NCBI GenBank assembly: GCA_012523975.1
Contig: JAAYSF010000014.1
Location: forward strand, 1-42,422
Direction of reading: 5' to 3'
DNA from: Veillonellaceae bacterium
Lineage (GTDB): Bacteria > Bacillota > Negativicutes > JAAYSF01
Length of the DNA stretch: 42,422 nucleotides
Under the pieces are notes generated by a model. That model ran no database searches. It was given only the letters and a program-made list of their open reading frames with translations, and had not been told where the DNA came from. Position 1 is the stretch's first letter, and every line of letters begins with the position of its first letter. This document shows positions 14,887-23,717 of the stretch, piece after piece. Both the position numbers and the translations under genes were made by a program.

Positions 14887-16098
14887 ATGACTAATACTAT
14901 CACTTTAACTGATATACAAGAAGCTCATTCGGCCATGCAAGGCGTTGTTCATCGCACGCCGCTTGATCGCAGTGTTACCTTTAGCGAGATGACGGGTGCG
15001 CAGGTTTTTTTAAAGCTGGAAAACCTGCAAAAAACAGGATCGTTCAAAATTCGCGGCGCCTACAATAAAATCCGGCTGTTAACTGCAGCTGAGAAAGCCA
15101 AAGGTGTTATCGCAGCCTCGGCCGGTAATCATGCCCAAGGGGTAGCATTTGCCGCAGCTCGGGCTAACACTAAAGCGACCATTGTAATGCCCGAAGTTGC
15201 TCCGCTGGCCAAAATTATGGCTACTCGGGGTTATGGCGCTGAAGTTGTTTTAAGTGGTACGGTATATGATGATGCCTATGCAAAGGCCTTGGAAATTCAA
15301 AAAGCCAGTGGGCAAACCTTTATGCACGCTTTTAATGACTGGGGCGTTATCGCCGGTCAGGGTACGGTAGGACTTGAAATACTGGAAGACCTGCCGGATG
15401 TTTCAGCAATTGTCGTTCCAATTGGTGGGGGCGGGCTGATTGCGGGGATTGCCGCGGCCGTAAAGGAAAAAGCACCGCATGTTAAAGTTTACGGCGTTCA
15501 GGCCCAAGGCGCCCCGGCAATGTATATTTCGAAAAAAGAGCATACCATCCGTACTACGCCGGATGCTGTTACTATGGCTGACGGCATTGCGGTAAAAGTG
15601 CCGGGCGATTTGACCTTTTCAATAATTGATAAATATGTCGATGACATCGTTGTCGTTGATGACGAATTAATCGCCAGCACTATTCTAATGCTGCTTGAAC
15701 GGGCTAAGATGATGGTTGAAGGGGCGGGCGCAGTAAGCTTAGCCGCTGTCTTAAATAATAAGCTTCCGCTTAAGAACAAGGTTGCCAGTGTTATTTCGGG
15801 GGGGAATATCGACGTAAATTTCATTGCGCGGATTATCGAACGCGGTCTTGTCAAGGCCGGACGGCGGATTAAAATCTCAGCGCTTATTATGGACCGGCCG
15901 GGCGTGCTTCAGCATTTGTTAACAGTGGTTGCCAAGCAGCGCGCTAATGTTATTAATGTTTACCATGACCGGGTCGAACGCAATGTACCAATTGGCCAGG
16001 CGGTAGTCGAAATAAGCTTAGAAACGCGCGACGCGCTGCATACTGAACAGATACTTTCAAGTTTACGCCAAGAAGGTTTTAATGCGGAAGTTATATAA
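14887..16098 (+). CDS. ilvA: Threonine ammonia-lyase with C-terminal ACT domain
   Basis: The 403-residue PLP enzyme converts threonine (and serine) to 2-oxobutyrate (pyruvate) and ammonia through an aminoacrylate-type intermediate. Features: the PLP lysine in SFKIRGAYNK (Lys-54), SAGNHAQGVA (78-87), the phosphate-cradling GGGGL (180-184) and an ACT-like domain (about 328-403). The length and single ACT-like tail fit TdcB/IlvA forms common in anaerobes. It starts 37 bases after purR behind cgggaggt, and ends at a terminator, so it shares the purR transcript. In B. subtilis this site is held by yabJ (ridA), which removes reactive intermediates made by this enzyme type. Confidence 0.95.
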   Translation: MTNTITLTDIQEAHSAMQGVVHRTPLDRSVTFSEMTGAQVFLKLENLQKTGSFKIRGAYNKIRLLTAAEKAKGVIAASAGNHAQGVAFAAARANTKATIVMPEVAPLAKIMATRGYGAEVVLSGTVYDDAYAKALEIQKASGQTFMHAFNDWGVIAGQGTVGLEILEDLPDVSAIVVPIGGGGLIAGIAAAVKEKAPHVKVYGVQAQGAPAMYISKKEHTIRTTPDAVTMADGIAVKVPGDLTFSIIDKYVDDIVVVDDELIASTILMLLERAKMMVEGAGAVSLAAVLNNKLPLKNKVASVISGGNIDVNFIARIIERGLVKAGRRIKISALIMDRPGVLQHLLTVVAKQRANVINVYHDRVERNVPIGQAVVEISLETRDALHTEQILSSLRQEGFNAEVI

Positions 16099-16123
16099 GG
16101 CGTCCTTGAGAGGACGCTTTTTT
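16099..16123 (+). terminator. Intrinsic terminator after threonine ammonia-lyase
   Basis: gcgtcct (16100-16106) pairs with aggacgc (16111-16117) around TGAG, followed by six T. It separates purR-ilvA from glmU-prs. Confidence 0.9.
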
Positions 16124-16231
16124 AGCAATTACTAATTCTAAATACTTGCAGGAATTTATCTAATAATGTCGAAAATCCTAATGTTTGTTCGTGTCTTATC
16201 CTAATGTGTAAGCAAGAATGGGGGAACGGTG

Positions 16232-17599
16232 ATGTCAGATTTGCTGGCAGTAATTCTGGCGGCGGGTAAGGGTACTCGCATGAAGTCAGCTTTACCCAAA
16301 GTGCTCCACCAAGTTGGCGGTAAAGCTATGGTTGAGCATGTGCTGGATGCAGCAAATAGCGCTGGTTCATCCAGGAATATAGTTATTATTGGCTTCGGCG
16401 CTGAAAAAGTTCAGGAGAAATTGGGCGAACGGGCTGAATTTGTCGTTCAGGCTGAACAGCTTGGCACTGGCCACGCAGTGCAGCAGACAGCTGAGCTCCT
16501 TGCTGAATACAACGGAACAGTTATGGTGCTGTGCGGTGATACACCATTGTTAGAAGGCAAGATGCTGGCCAAGCTATATGCCGAGCATAAAGCCAAGGCC
16601 GCAGCAGCTACTGTATTGACGGCCATAATGCCTGATCCTGCTGGGTATGGCCGGGTTATCCGCGATCAAAGCGGACAGGTTGTCAAGATTGTTGAGCAAA
16701 AAGACGCATCACCGGCTGAACTTGCTGTAAATGAAGTAAATACCGGCATCTATTGTTTCGAGCGGGCAGCGTTGTTTGATGCTCTCGCCGGAATAAACTG
16801 TGCAAACAATCAGGGCGAGTATTATCTGACCGATGTTATCGGCATTCTGGCAGGTCAGAAGGCAACAGTGTGGGCGGTCGCTGCCGCAGAGTATGAACAA
16901 ACGCTGGGAATAAACTCACGGGTGCAGCTTGCGCAGGCTGAAAGAATTATCCGGAACAGGAAACTTCAGCAGCTCATGGAGAATGGTGTTACAATTATGG
17001 ACCCTGCTTCTACGTTTGTTGATAACGACGTAATAATTGGTAGCGATACCGTTATTTACCCGTTCACATGGCTTGAAGGCAATACGACAATTGGTAGCAA
17101 TTGTGAAATCGGACCTAACACCCGTTTGCAGAATACCAAAGTTGGCGATAATGTTGTCCTTAATATTACATATGCTCACGATTGCCAAGTCAGTGATAAT
17201 GCAACCGTCGGCCCCTATGTTCATTTACGTCCCAATACGGTGCTGTCTCAGGGGGTAAAGGTCGGCAACTTTGTCGAAGTCAAGAATTCCACTGTGGGTA
17301 AAAACAGCAAAATTCCGCATCTCAGCTATATTGGTGATACCGATATGGGCGAGCGTGTAAATATTGGTTCGGGGACAATAACAGTTAATTACGACGGCAA
17401 ACATAAGCATCGGACTGTTATTGAAGATGAGACATTTATCGGCTGTAATACTAACTTAGTTGCGCCGGTAAGAGTAGGCAGCGGCGCCTATGTGGCTGCC
17501 GGTTCGACGATTACTAAGGATGTGCCGGCCGATGCGCTGGGGGTTGCCCGGGCCCGGCAGAACAACATTGATGGCTGGGCGAAAAAACGCAAAGCGTAA
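16232..17599 (+). CDS. glmU: Bifunctional GlmU
   Basis: The 455-residue product makes UDP-GlcNAc from glucosamine-1-phosphate by acetylation and uridylylation. The pyrophosphorylase domain (about 1-230) has [11 protein letters not shown] near 9-19 and LCGDTPLL. The left-handed beta-helix acetyltransferase domain (about 250-455) has hexapeptide repeats, [27 protein letters not shown] and [14 protein letters not shown] at 16232 is preferred to GTG at 16229 because of the ggggg spacing. It supplies peptidoglycan and the WecA/WecB pathway at 32458-34700. The usual neighbour spoVG is absent. Confidence 0.97.
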   Translation: MSDLLAVILAAGKGTRMKSALPKVLHQVGGKAMVEHVLDAANSAGSSRNIVIIGFGAEKVQEKLGERAEFVVQAEQLGTGHAVQQTAELLAEYNGTVMVLCGDTPLLEGKMLAKLYAEHKAKAAAATVLTAIMPDPAGYGRVIRDQSGQVVKIVEQKDASPAELAVNEVNTGIYCFERAALFDALAGINCANNQGEYYLTDVIGILAGQKATVWAVAAAEYEQTLGINSRVQLAQAERIIRNRKLQQLMENGVTIMDPASTFVDNDVIIGSDTVIYPFTWLEGNTTIGSNCEIGPNTRLQNTKVGDNVVLNITYAHDCQVSDNATVGPYVHLRPNTVLSQGVKVGNFVEVKNSTVGKNSKIPHLSYIGDTDMGERVNIGSGTITVNYDGKHKHRTVIEDETFIGCNTNLVAPVRVGSGAYVAAGSTITKDVPADALGVARARQNNIDGWAKKRKA

Positions 17600-17651
17600 C
17601 CATTGCCAAACAGAAAAATTCTGTAATAACAATGACGCGGAGGTATATTTA

Positions 17652-18605
17652 ATGATTTTAGAAGACAGTAAGAAGTTGCGTATCTTTACCGGTAACTCTA
17701 ATCCTGCACTTGCTCATGAGATTGCCGAGTATTTAGGAGTAAAGGTAGGCAACGCTTTTGTCGGACACTTTAATAATGGTGAAACACAGGTCATCATTGA
17801 TGAAAGTGTTCGCGGTAAGGAAGTTTTTATTATTCAATCAACATCACAGCCTGTTAACGACAGTGTTATGGAGCTGCTCGTTATGGTTGATGCCGTGAAG
17901 CGGGCATCGGCCAACCATATCACGGCTGTAATTCCGTATTACGCTTACGCCCGGCAAGACCGCAAAACCCGCGGCCGTGAGCCGATTTCAGCAAAGCTGA
18001 TGGCCAACCTATTAACTACTGCCGGTGTTACCCGTGTGGTAACGATGGACTTGCATGCCGGACAAATTCAAGGTTTCTTTGATATTCCAGTAGATCATTT
18101 GCCTGGCGTACCTATTCTGGCTGATTATATAGCATCGAAAAAGCTGGATGATTTGATTGTAGTTTCGCCTGATTTAGGCGGCGTTACCAGAGCGCGGCAA
18201 TTGGCCGACCGCCTGCAAGCGCCAATCGCTATTATCGAAAAACGGCGGCCGATGCCCGGCGTTGCCGAAGTAATGAACCTAATCGGCAGCGTTGAAGGCA
18301 AAACTGCCGTGATTATAGACGATATTGTTGACACAGCCGGCTCTCTTACCGAAGGAGCGCGGGCTCTCGAACGCCTTGGGGCCAAAGAAGTGTATGCTTG
18401 CTGTACGCATCCCGTACTTAGCAACCCGGCGGTCGAACGCATTAACAACTCAAACATTAAAGAGCTAATTGTTACTAACACAATTCCGCTGCCGCCGGAA
18501 AAGCAAAGCCCGAAAATCAAGGTGTTATCAGTTGCACCATTATTAGGTGAAGCCATTGTTCGAATTTTCGGCGAGCTGTCGATCAGCAAATTGTTCGACC
18601 AATAG
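17652..18605 (+). CDS. prs: Ribose-phosphate pyrophosphokinase
   Basis: The 317-residue class I enzyme makes PRPP from ribose-5-phosphate and ATP. Features: [16 protein letters not shown] near the start, [18 protein letters not shown], the [18 protein letters not shown] region and the PRPP loop [13 protein letters not shown] near 220. The ATG follows gcggaggtat; a longer upstream reading would overlap glmU and lacks support. It is co-transcribed with glmU (52-base gap), as in B. subtilis. PRPP feeds Upp here and is the effector of PurR. Confidence 0.97.
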   Translation: MILEDSKKLRIFTGNSNPALAHEIAEYLGVKVGNAFVGHFNNGETQVIIDESVRGKEVFIIQSTSQPVNDSVMELLVMVDAVKRASANHITAVIPYYAYARQDRKTRGREPISAKLMANLLTTAGVTRVVTMDLHAGQIQGFFDIPVDHLPGVPILADYIASKKLDDLIVVSPDLGGVTRARQLADRLQAPIAIIEKRRPMPGVAEVMNLIGSVEGKTAVIIDDIVDTAGSLTEGARALERLGAKEVYACCTHPVLSNPAVERINNSNIKELIVTNTIPLPPEKQSPKIKVLSVAPLLGEAIVRIFGELSISKLFDQ

Positions 18606-18632
18606 GCACTAACGATAAGTATTAAGTAAGAT

Positions 18633-18716
18633 AAACGAGATTGCCACGTCCCTTCAGTCGCGCAATGACAAGCTAAATGTCAGCGCGAGCCGAGCGTGGC
18701 GATCTCGTTTTTTGTC
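18633..18716. repeat. Palindromic repeat, likely doubling as prs terminator
   Basis: aaacgagattgccacg (18633-18648) pairs with cgtggcgatctcgttt (18695-18710) with one G-U pair. An inner stem (cgcgcaatgaca / tgtcagcgcg) closes the top and six T follow. Its 'gagattgccacg...cgcaatgac' form resembles a widespread class of dispersed palindromic repeats. Bases 18721-18740 (ccctattacggggacagtt) may be a remnant of another repeat. The gap 18606-18854 holds no gene. Confidence 0.7.
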
Positions 18717-18825
18717 TATTCCCTATTACGGGGACAGTTAAACTACACAAACAAAGGTGCGAAGCTTCAGAAGACGACTGCTGCCAACTCCTATTTAAGT
18801 GAAGTGGCTAAAGAATACCGCCTTG

Positions 18826-18834
18826 TGGTATAAT
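18826..18834 (+). promoter_or_regulatory. Extended -10 promoter for GNAT operon
   Basis: TGG-TATAAT forms an extended -10 element 20 bases before the GNAT start. The region 17-18 bases upstream has no good -35, which is common for extended -10 promoters. Confidence 0.5.
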
Positions 18835-18854
18835 TCCATTGAGGCGGTGAGGGT

Positions 18855-19481
18855 ATGGTTCAAATAGTGATTGAAAACGCAAATGAGCAGGATGTGCCGG
18901 CAATTGCCGCCCTGTTTACTGAGAGTTTTAAGGAAAGCGTCCTTCATCATTGCGGACGTTTGCCCAAACCGTTGGCTATGCAGGACGTCTTTTCGCTTGT
19001 TTACCAAGCTGAGCCTGCTGCGGCATTTGTAGCTCGCTCGGGCAGCGAGGTAATCGGCTATTGTTTTGCGCCGGTTAATTTGTCTGCTCTATGGATGCGT
19101 GCCATAACCGGCGGTCATATTATAAAATGGGCGTGGCGCTGGCTGACTGGCCGCTATGGCTTCGGCCTGCACCCGGTAAAGATAATTATCCTGAATAAAA
19201 TTGCCTTCTTGTGTTCGTCGGTTAAACCTGGTAAAGCAGCTAATGCCCGCATTCTTTCAATTGCTGTGGCTGAATCCTACCGCGGGCAGGGGGTTGCTTC
19301 AAGGCTGATGAAGGCTGCGCTTGAATATTTTAAGGCTAATAATGCATCCTTGGTGCGTTTGGAGGTAAGACCCGATAATGCTCCCGCGGTCAAGGTTTAT
19401 AAAAACTTGGGCTTTGTCGAAGGGGGAACTACGCGCGATTCGCAAGGTGATTGGTTGATAATGTTCAAAGAAATGGAGTAA
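18855..19481 (+). CDS. GNAT-family N-acetyltransferase
   Basis: The 208-residue product has a GNAT core: IENANEQDVPAIAALF at the N-terminus, the acetyl-CoA-binding SYRGQGVASRLM near 143-154 and RPDNAPAVKVYKNLGF near 172-187. An insert with aromatic and basic residues (about 75-120) separates the N-terminal strands from motif A and makes it longer than RimI. The acceptor is unknown. The ATG has a gaggcggtgaggg region upstream. It is four bases from the deacetylase gene, so the two form an operon with pth and the radical SAM gene. Confidence 0.88.
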   Translation: MVQIVIENANEQDVPAIAALFTESFKESVLHHCGRLPKPLAMQDVFSLVYQAEPAAAFVARSGSEVIGYCFAPVNLSALWMRAITGGHIIKWAWRWLTGRYGFGLHPVKIIILNKIAFLCSSVKPGKAANARILSIAVAESYRGQGVASRLMKAALEYFKANNASLVRLEVRPDNAPAVKVYKNLGFVEGGTTRDSQGDWLIMFKEME

Positions 19482-19485
19482 AACC

Positions 19486-20307
19486 ATGTTTGACTTAAAT
19501 ATGAGGCTTATTAGCATGCTCGGTCTGCTTACCGTAATCGTATTGGCTGGACTGATTTTTGATTATTTTCATAGACTGCGCCGACCGGTGAGGTTGGGGA
19601 TGTGGGTAGCCATTCTGGGCATTATTGCCGGTATCGGCCTGACCCTAAGCGCCGTACTGCCGGACAACCATGTTTACGGCACTGTTTTTTTAGAAGGGCA
19701 GCCCGACCGCAAAGTAGTGGCACTTACCTTCGATGACGGTCCTTATCCGCCGTACACCGAGCAGATTTTGGATATATTAAAGGAATATCAAGTACCGGCC
19801 ACCTTTTTTGTTGTTGGACGGAATGTTGAAAAACATCCTGAGTTAGTGCTTCGCATTAAGCAGGAAGGCCACCAAATCGGTAATCATACTTACAACCATA
19901 TTGATTTATTAAAGGCTGACCGCAATATAATGGAGCGCGAGATTGACCGCACCAACAAGGTAATTACCGACATAACCGGCCATGCGCCGCAGATTGTCCG
20001 ACCGCCGCACGGGTTCCGTGATCCAGTAGTGATGGAAGTTATGGCTGACCGCAAACTTAAAGTAGTTGAGTGGTCCGTTATGAGCAGAGACTGGACTAAT
20101 CCCGGTGTTGAGGCCATTGTCAATAGAACGGTTAGTAAAGTGCAGAATGGCTCAGTAATTTTACTGCACGATGGTGACGGGATTGCGTCTAAGGCTTCGC
20201 GGGCCCAGACAGTAGAGGCAACCCGACTTATTATCCGCGAATTAACAGCTCAGGGATATAAATTTGTTACTGTTGATGAAATTTTAACCAATCTGGAGGA
20301 TACTTAA
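19486..20307 (+). CDS. Membrane-anchored polysaccharide deacetylase (NodB type)
   Basis: The 273-residue product has two N-terminal membrane segments (about 8-26 and 38-58). A CE4 catalytic domain (about 75-265) contains ALTFDDGPYPPY, the metal-ligand HTYNH, RPPHGFRDP and LLHDGDG. The family removes acetyl groups from GlcNAc or MurNAc in wall polymers, outside the cytoplasm. The first motif keeps the metal Asp (TFDDGP), so activity is expected. ggag precedes the ATG. It may modify cortex or wall peptidoglycan; the substrate is inferred from the family only. Confidence 0.92.
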   Translation: MFDLNMRLISMLGLLTVIVLAGLIFDYFHRLRRPVRLGMWVAILGIIAGIGLTLSAVLPDNHVYGTVFLEGQPDRKVVALTFDDGPYPPYTEQILDILKEYQVPATFFVVGRNVEKHPELVLRIKQEGHQIGNHTYNHIDLLKADRNIMEREIDRTNKVITDITGHAPQIVRPPHGFRDPVVMEVMADRKLKVVEWSVMSRDWTNPGVEAIVNRTVSKVQNGSVILLHDGDGIASKASRAQTVEATRLIIRELTAQGYKFVTVDEILTNLEDT

Positions 20308-20309
20308 AA

Positions 20310-20867
20310 GTGAAAATAGTAGTTGGGTTAGGAAACCCTGGTGCCGAATACAGTGAGACACGGCATAATGCTGGTTTTATGGTAGTGGACGAGCTGGCCC
20401 GGCGGTGGGAACTTGATAACTGGCGCAGCAAGCACCAGGCATTAGTTTCGGAATATCGGGGCAAAGAGCAAGTGCTGCTGGTCAAGCCTCAGACCTATAT
20501 GAATTTAAGCGGCAACGCCGTTGGTGAAATAGCCCGCTGGTACAAGGTTGCGGCAGAGGACGTAATTGTTGCCTACGATGACCTTGATTTGCCGGCAGGT
20601 AAACTTCGTCTCCGGGTAAAAGGCGGTTCGGGTGGGCATCGTGGCATTGAATCGCTGTTAACACATTGGGGACAGGATAGCTTTATCAGGGTCAGAGTTG
20701 GTATCGGCCGGCCGCCTGTCGGGTGGGAAGTCGTAAATTATGTACTTGGCCGATTCTCAGCTGATGAAACTCCGCTTGTGCAAGAGGCTGTCAAAAAAGC
20801 AGCTGATGCTATTGAGAGCATGATTAATGACGGCATTAATAAGGCCATGAATAAGTATAATAAGTGA
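20310..20867 (+). CDS. pth: Peptidyl-tRNA hydrolase
   Basis: The 185-residue enzyme releases tRNA from drop-off peptidyl-tRNA. GLGNPGAEY carries Asn-9 and TRHNAGF carries the catalytic His-19; QTYMNLSGNAVG and YDDLDLPAGKLRLRVKGGSG follow, as in typical Pth. The GTG start is two bases after the deacetylase stop, with ctggagga ten bases upstream. Position after glmU-prs matches B. subtilis spoVC (pth), though here a GNAT-deacetylase pair intervenes in place of ctc. Confidence 0.97.
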   Translation: MKIVVGLGNPGAEYSETRHNAGFMVVDELARRWELDNWRSKHQALVSEYRGKEQVLLVKPQTYMNLSGNAVGEIARWYKVAAEDVIVAYDDLDLPAGKLRLRVKGGSGGHRGIESLLTHWGQDSFIRVRVGIGRPPVGWEVVNYVLGRFSADETPLVQEAVKKAADAIESMINDGINKAMNKYNK

Positions 20868-20877
20868 GTGATTTAAT

Positions 20878-22119
20878 TTGTTGACAGCATTATATGCCGA
20901 CAGCCGGGGTGAAATTTTTGATGCCCCGGGTTATGAAGCAGTTGGACGGGTTGCTAATGAGCATGCTCTTTTAGAGCCTGAGGATATGATACCGCTCCCC
21001 GAGGGTGCTGACCTTATGTTTTTGCCGGGACGACCAGCGCTTGCCGCGCGCAAGGGTAAGATTGAGGCTATTTCATCAGGACTAATGGCCGTCGCGGCCA
21101 TACTGCCGGCAGGCTATACCAGAACACAACTGCCAGCTTTTCAGAAAAGTCCTGATGCGCCGACGCTGCCGCTCTACGGTTATACAGCAGTTGCCCTTTA
21201 TAACGACGAAATATACGTAGCGGCCGTTAAGACTGATGATAATGCCAAATGGCATCCACTAAAATACAATACGCCTGGCATGAAGAAAAAGGTGAGCAAG
21301 ATTAAACGCGAGCTTGAAGGTAACCGGATCGTCAAGCAGTTGGCGCATTGCTCGCTTAAATGGCACTGCTGCACCGCGCAAAACTTGTTTTATCGGCGCT
21401 GGGAAGCCGGGATTCCAACCTCGCCGGCCTGTAATGCCAATTGTTTTGGCTGTATCTCGCTACAACCTTCGGAGTGCTGTCCGTCGCCTCAAAGCCGAAT
21501 TGACTTCAGACCTACCCCGGAAGAAATAGCTGCAGTCGGCGTTTTTCATCTGTCAGCGGCGCCTGAGCCCATTGTGAGTTTTGGGCAGGGTTGTGAAGGT
21601 GAACCGGCATTGGCGGCCGATAATATTGCTGCCGGGATAAAATTAATGCGGGCGCAAACACAATCTGGAGTTATTAATATAAATACTAATGCTGGCTATA
21701 CTGAAGGTATTAAGAAAATTGTGGACGCTGGTCTCGACAGTATGCGAGTCAGCATCATCAGCGCTATTCCTGAGACATACCAAGCTTACTATCGCGGCAA
21801 TTATAGTTTGGATAATGTCAAAGCTTCGATTAAATACGCCAAGGACAAAGGAATTTATATTTCGCTCAATATGCTGTTTTTCCCAGGTCTGAACGATCGT
21901 CCGGAAGAGGCTGCGGCTTGGGGAAATTTTATTGAGGAAACCAAGATAGACATGATTCAACTGCGCAACCTCAATGTCGACCCGGATGCCTTTCTGGCAA
22001 TAATGCCTGAGGGCAGTACGAAGCCGATTGGAGTCCGCAAATTCTTAGCTGAGCTTGGGGAAAAATTCCCAGGCGTCAGAGTGGGAAGTTTTAGCCGATA
22101 TATTGATAAGAAGGCTTAA
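20878..22119 (+). CDS. Uncharacterised radical SAM protein
   Basis: The 413-residue product has a CxxxCxxC cluster motif (CNANCFGC, Cys-185, -189, -192) and radical SAM core strands (FGQGCEGEP near 240, NINTNAGYTEG, SLNMLFFPGLNDRP). The 180-residue N-terminal part is unlike standard members. It contains ALYNDEIYVAAVKT and HCSLKWHCC just before the cluster, and ECCPSPQ just after; these extra cysteines could bind a second iron-sulfur cluster. The substrate is unknown. Start is uncertain between TTG at 20878 and 20881; the ribosome site is weak and it lies ten bases after pth, suggesting coupling. Confidence 0.85.
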   Translation: MLTALYADSRGEIFDAPGYEAVGRVANEHALLEPEDMIPLPEGADLMFLPGRPALAARKGKIEAISSGLMAVAAILPAGYTRTQLPAFQKSPDAPTLPLYGYTAVALYNDEIYVAAVKTDDNAKWHPLKYNTPGMKKKVSKIKRELEGNRIVKQLAHCSLKWHCCTAQNLFYRRWEAGIPTSPACNANCFGCISLQPSECCPSPQSRIDFRPTPEEIAAVGVFHLSAAPEPIVSFGQGCEGEPALAADNIAAGIKLMRAQTQSGVININTNAGYTEGIKKIVDAGLDSMRVSIISAIPETYQAYYRGNYSLDNVKASIKYAKDKGIYISLNMLFFPGLNDRPEEAAAWGNFIEETKIDMIQLRNLNVDPDAFLAIMPEGSTKPIGVRKFLAELGEKFPGVRVGSFSRYIDKKA

Positions 22120-22125
22120 ACAATG

Positions 22126-22154
22126 TTGCACATAAAAAAATGGTATGCTATAAT
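22126..22154 (+). promoter_or_regulatory. rpmE: Sigma-A promoter for rpmE
   Basis: TTGCAC (22126-22131), an exact 17-base spacer and a perfect TATAAT (22149-22154). Transcription would begin near 22161, leaving a leader of about 93 bases. Confidence 0.75.
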
Positions 22155-22160
22155 TGTCTG

Positions 22161-22253
22161 GTACGAAAACCAAAGTGGCTAATAATCATGCCCGTGCATG
22201 AGCTATACTTAGAAAAAACCCGCCGCTGAGGGAATAAAGTGAGGTGCAAACTA
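22161..22253 (+). promoter_or_regulatory. Possible structured L31 leader
   Basis: The predicted leader of rpmE contains small hairpins, including catgc / gcatg (22187-22200). L31 leaders with autoregulatory structures are known in several bacterial groups. I cannot confirm a match to a known leader family by eye. Confidence 0.3.
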
Positions 22254-22451
22254 ATGAAAGAAAAAATTCATCCTAATTTCAATGAAGCGAAAGTAATCTG
22301 CGGTTGTGGCAACACTTTTACAACCGGTTCAATTAAAAAAGAACTGCGTGTTGACGTCTGCTCAAAATGCCATCCGTTCTTCACCGGGCAGCAGCGTAAT
22401 ATCACTGCCGGCGGACGTATTGAGAAATTCAATAAGCGTTACGGCCAATAA
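22254..22451 (+). CDS. rpmE: Ribosomal protein bL31, zinc-binding form
   Basis: The 65-residue large-subunit protein keeps four cysteines (Cys-16, -18, -36, -39) of the zinc-ribbon (C+) form, in ICGCGNTF and [22 protein letters not shown] ends it. The ATG has gtgaggtgc upstream. The C+ form is the one usually made under zinc sufficiency; no C- paralogue is in the window. Confidence 0.97.
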   Translation: MKEKIHPNFNEAKVICGCGNTFTTGSIKKELRVDVCSKCHPFFTGQQRNITAGGRIEKFNKRYGQ

Positions 22452-22555
22452 GGCTAAGGTGGTAGCAGAGCAGAAATGCTCTGCTACAATTGTATATGCA
22501 TCTTATTTTAATAGGCGTTAAGGACTTGCCTTTAAACGCCGGAAGGAGGAGTACC

Positions 22556-23416
22556 GTGCCGAAACCATCTATCGGAGGTCAAGCGGTAATCGAAGGCGTC
22601 ATGATGCGCGGCCCAAGCCAAATCGCGACAGCAGTCCGTGAGCCGTCCGGCCAGATAACCATAAAGACTGAACCGCTCAAGTCAATAACCGACCGGTATC
22701 CTATCCTTAAGAAACCCATGCTGCGCGGTGTAGTAGCCCTGGTCGAATCCTTGGTCTACGGGCTCAAAGCACTGTCATTCTCAGCTCAGGCAGCCGGCGA
22801 AGAAGATGAACAGTTATCAACAAAAGAAATCGTTGTGACCATGCTGTTTTCCCTTGGCTTGGCCATTGTTCTGTTTGTGATAATTCCAACCGGCGCCGCA
22901 AAATATATTCATAGTGCGATTACCGATCCTGTTATGCTGAATTTATTTGAAGGTGTTTTACGATTGGTGATTTTTCTGGCCTATGTTGCCGGGATATCCA
23001 TGATGAAAGATATCCAGCGGGTATTTGAATACCATGGCGCTGAGCATAAGACAATTCATGCCTATGAGGCAGGAGTACCGCTCGATGTCGAACATGTCCG
23101 GCAGTTTAGCACGCTGCATCCACGATGCGGTACCAACTTTCTTCTGATTGTTATGATTGTCAGCATTGTAGTATTTGCTTTTCTCGGCTGGCCTGATCTG
23201 TGGCTGAGAATTGCTTCTCGAATTGTGCTCATGCCGCTTGTTGCCGGTATTGCTTACGAAATTATTCGGTTTGCCGGACGCAGCCAGAATAAATGGGTAA
23301 TGTACGCCATTCTGCCCGGTCTGTGGCTGCAAAAACTGACAACCCGTGAACCAAGTGACGACCAAATCGAAGTGGCCATCTCATCATTAGAAGCCGTTCG
23401 TCCCATAGAAGAATAA
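22556..23416 (+). CDS. yqhQ: DUF1385 membrane protein (YqhQ family)
   Basis: The 286-residue product begins with the family signature GGQAVIEGVMMRGP. It has membrane segments near 95-115, 128-150, 185-230 (two helices) and YHGAEHKTIHAYE, followed by HPRCGTNFLL; these His/Cys/Glu residues are conserved in the family. Function is unknown. The GTG start follows a perfect ggaaggagg; longer readings lack this. Position between rpmE and prfA is conserved in many clostridia. Two 122-base repeats follow. Confidence 0.92.
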   Translation: MPKPSIGGQAVIEGVMMRGPSQIATAVREPSGQITIKTEPLKSITDRYPILKKPMLRGVVALVESLVYGLKALSFSAQAAGEEDEQLSTKEIVVTMLFSLGLAIVLFVIIPTGAAKYIHSAITDPVMLNLFEGVLRLVIFLAYVAGISMMKDIQRVFEYHGAEHKTIHAYEAGVPLDVEHVRQFSTLHPRCGTNFLLIVMIVSIVVFAFLGWPDLWLRIASRIVLMPLVAGIAYEIIRFAGRSQNKWVMYAILPGLWLQKLTTREPSDDQIEVAISSLEAVRPIEE

Positions 23417-23422
23417 TAATTT

Positions 23423-23544
23423 ATGCCTAGACTAAGGGCGTCGATAAGGGCCCAGATGCTAGGCGCGCCGAGATGGTGAGCGAGGCGTACTCCATGTACG
23501 TTGAGCGAGCCCTCGCAGGAGTAACGACGCAGGTGAGCCTTTAG
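23423..23544. repeat. 122-base structured repeat, copy 1
   Basis: It starts atgcctagactaagggcg and ends gcctttag, with internal hairpins such as cgtac-tccat-gtacg and gcgagg...cctcgc. It is about 90 percent identical by eye to copy 2 starting 148 bases later. The ends are imperfectly inverted (ctaagggc / gcctttag). No protein is encoded. A MITE- or REP-like element is likely. Confidence 0.85.
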
Positions 23545-23570
23545 TCATAGAAACGTTAAATGAACAATAT

Positions 23571-23692
23571 ATGCCTAGACTAAGGGCGTCGATAAGGGTC
23601 CAGATGCTAGGCGCGCCAAGAAGGCGAGCGAGGCGTACTCCATGTACGTTGAGCGAGCCCTCGCAGAAGCAACAATGCAGATGGGCCCTTAG
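23571..23692. repeat. 122-base structured repeat, copy 2
   Basis: Equal in length to copy 1 and in direct orientation, with better inverted ends (ctaagggc / gcccttag). It ends 25 bases before prfA, so it forms most of the prfA upstream region. Together with copy 1 it fills the 301-base gap 23417-23717, which has no gene. Confidence 0.85.
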
Positions 23693-23717
23693 CGGCGGCC
23701 GTCTTTAGGAGGACAAT

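Noticed and set aside
16167-16173. TGTCGAA, identical to a Spo0A box core, before glmU
   Set aside because: A 7-base exact match is expected several times by chance in a window of this size, and spoVG, the sporulation-linked neighbour, is absent.
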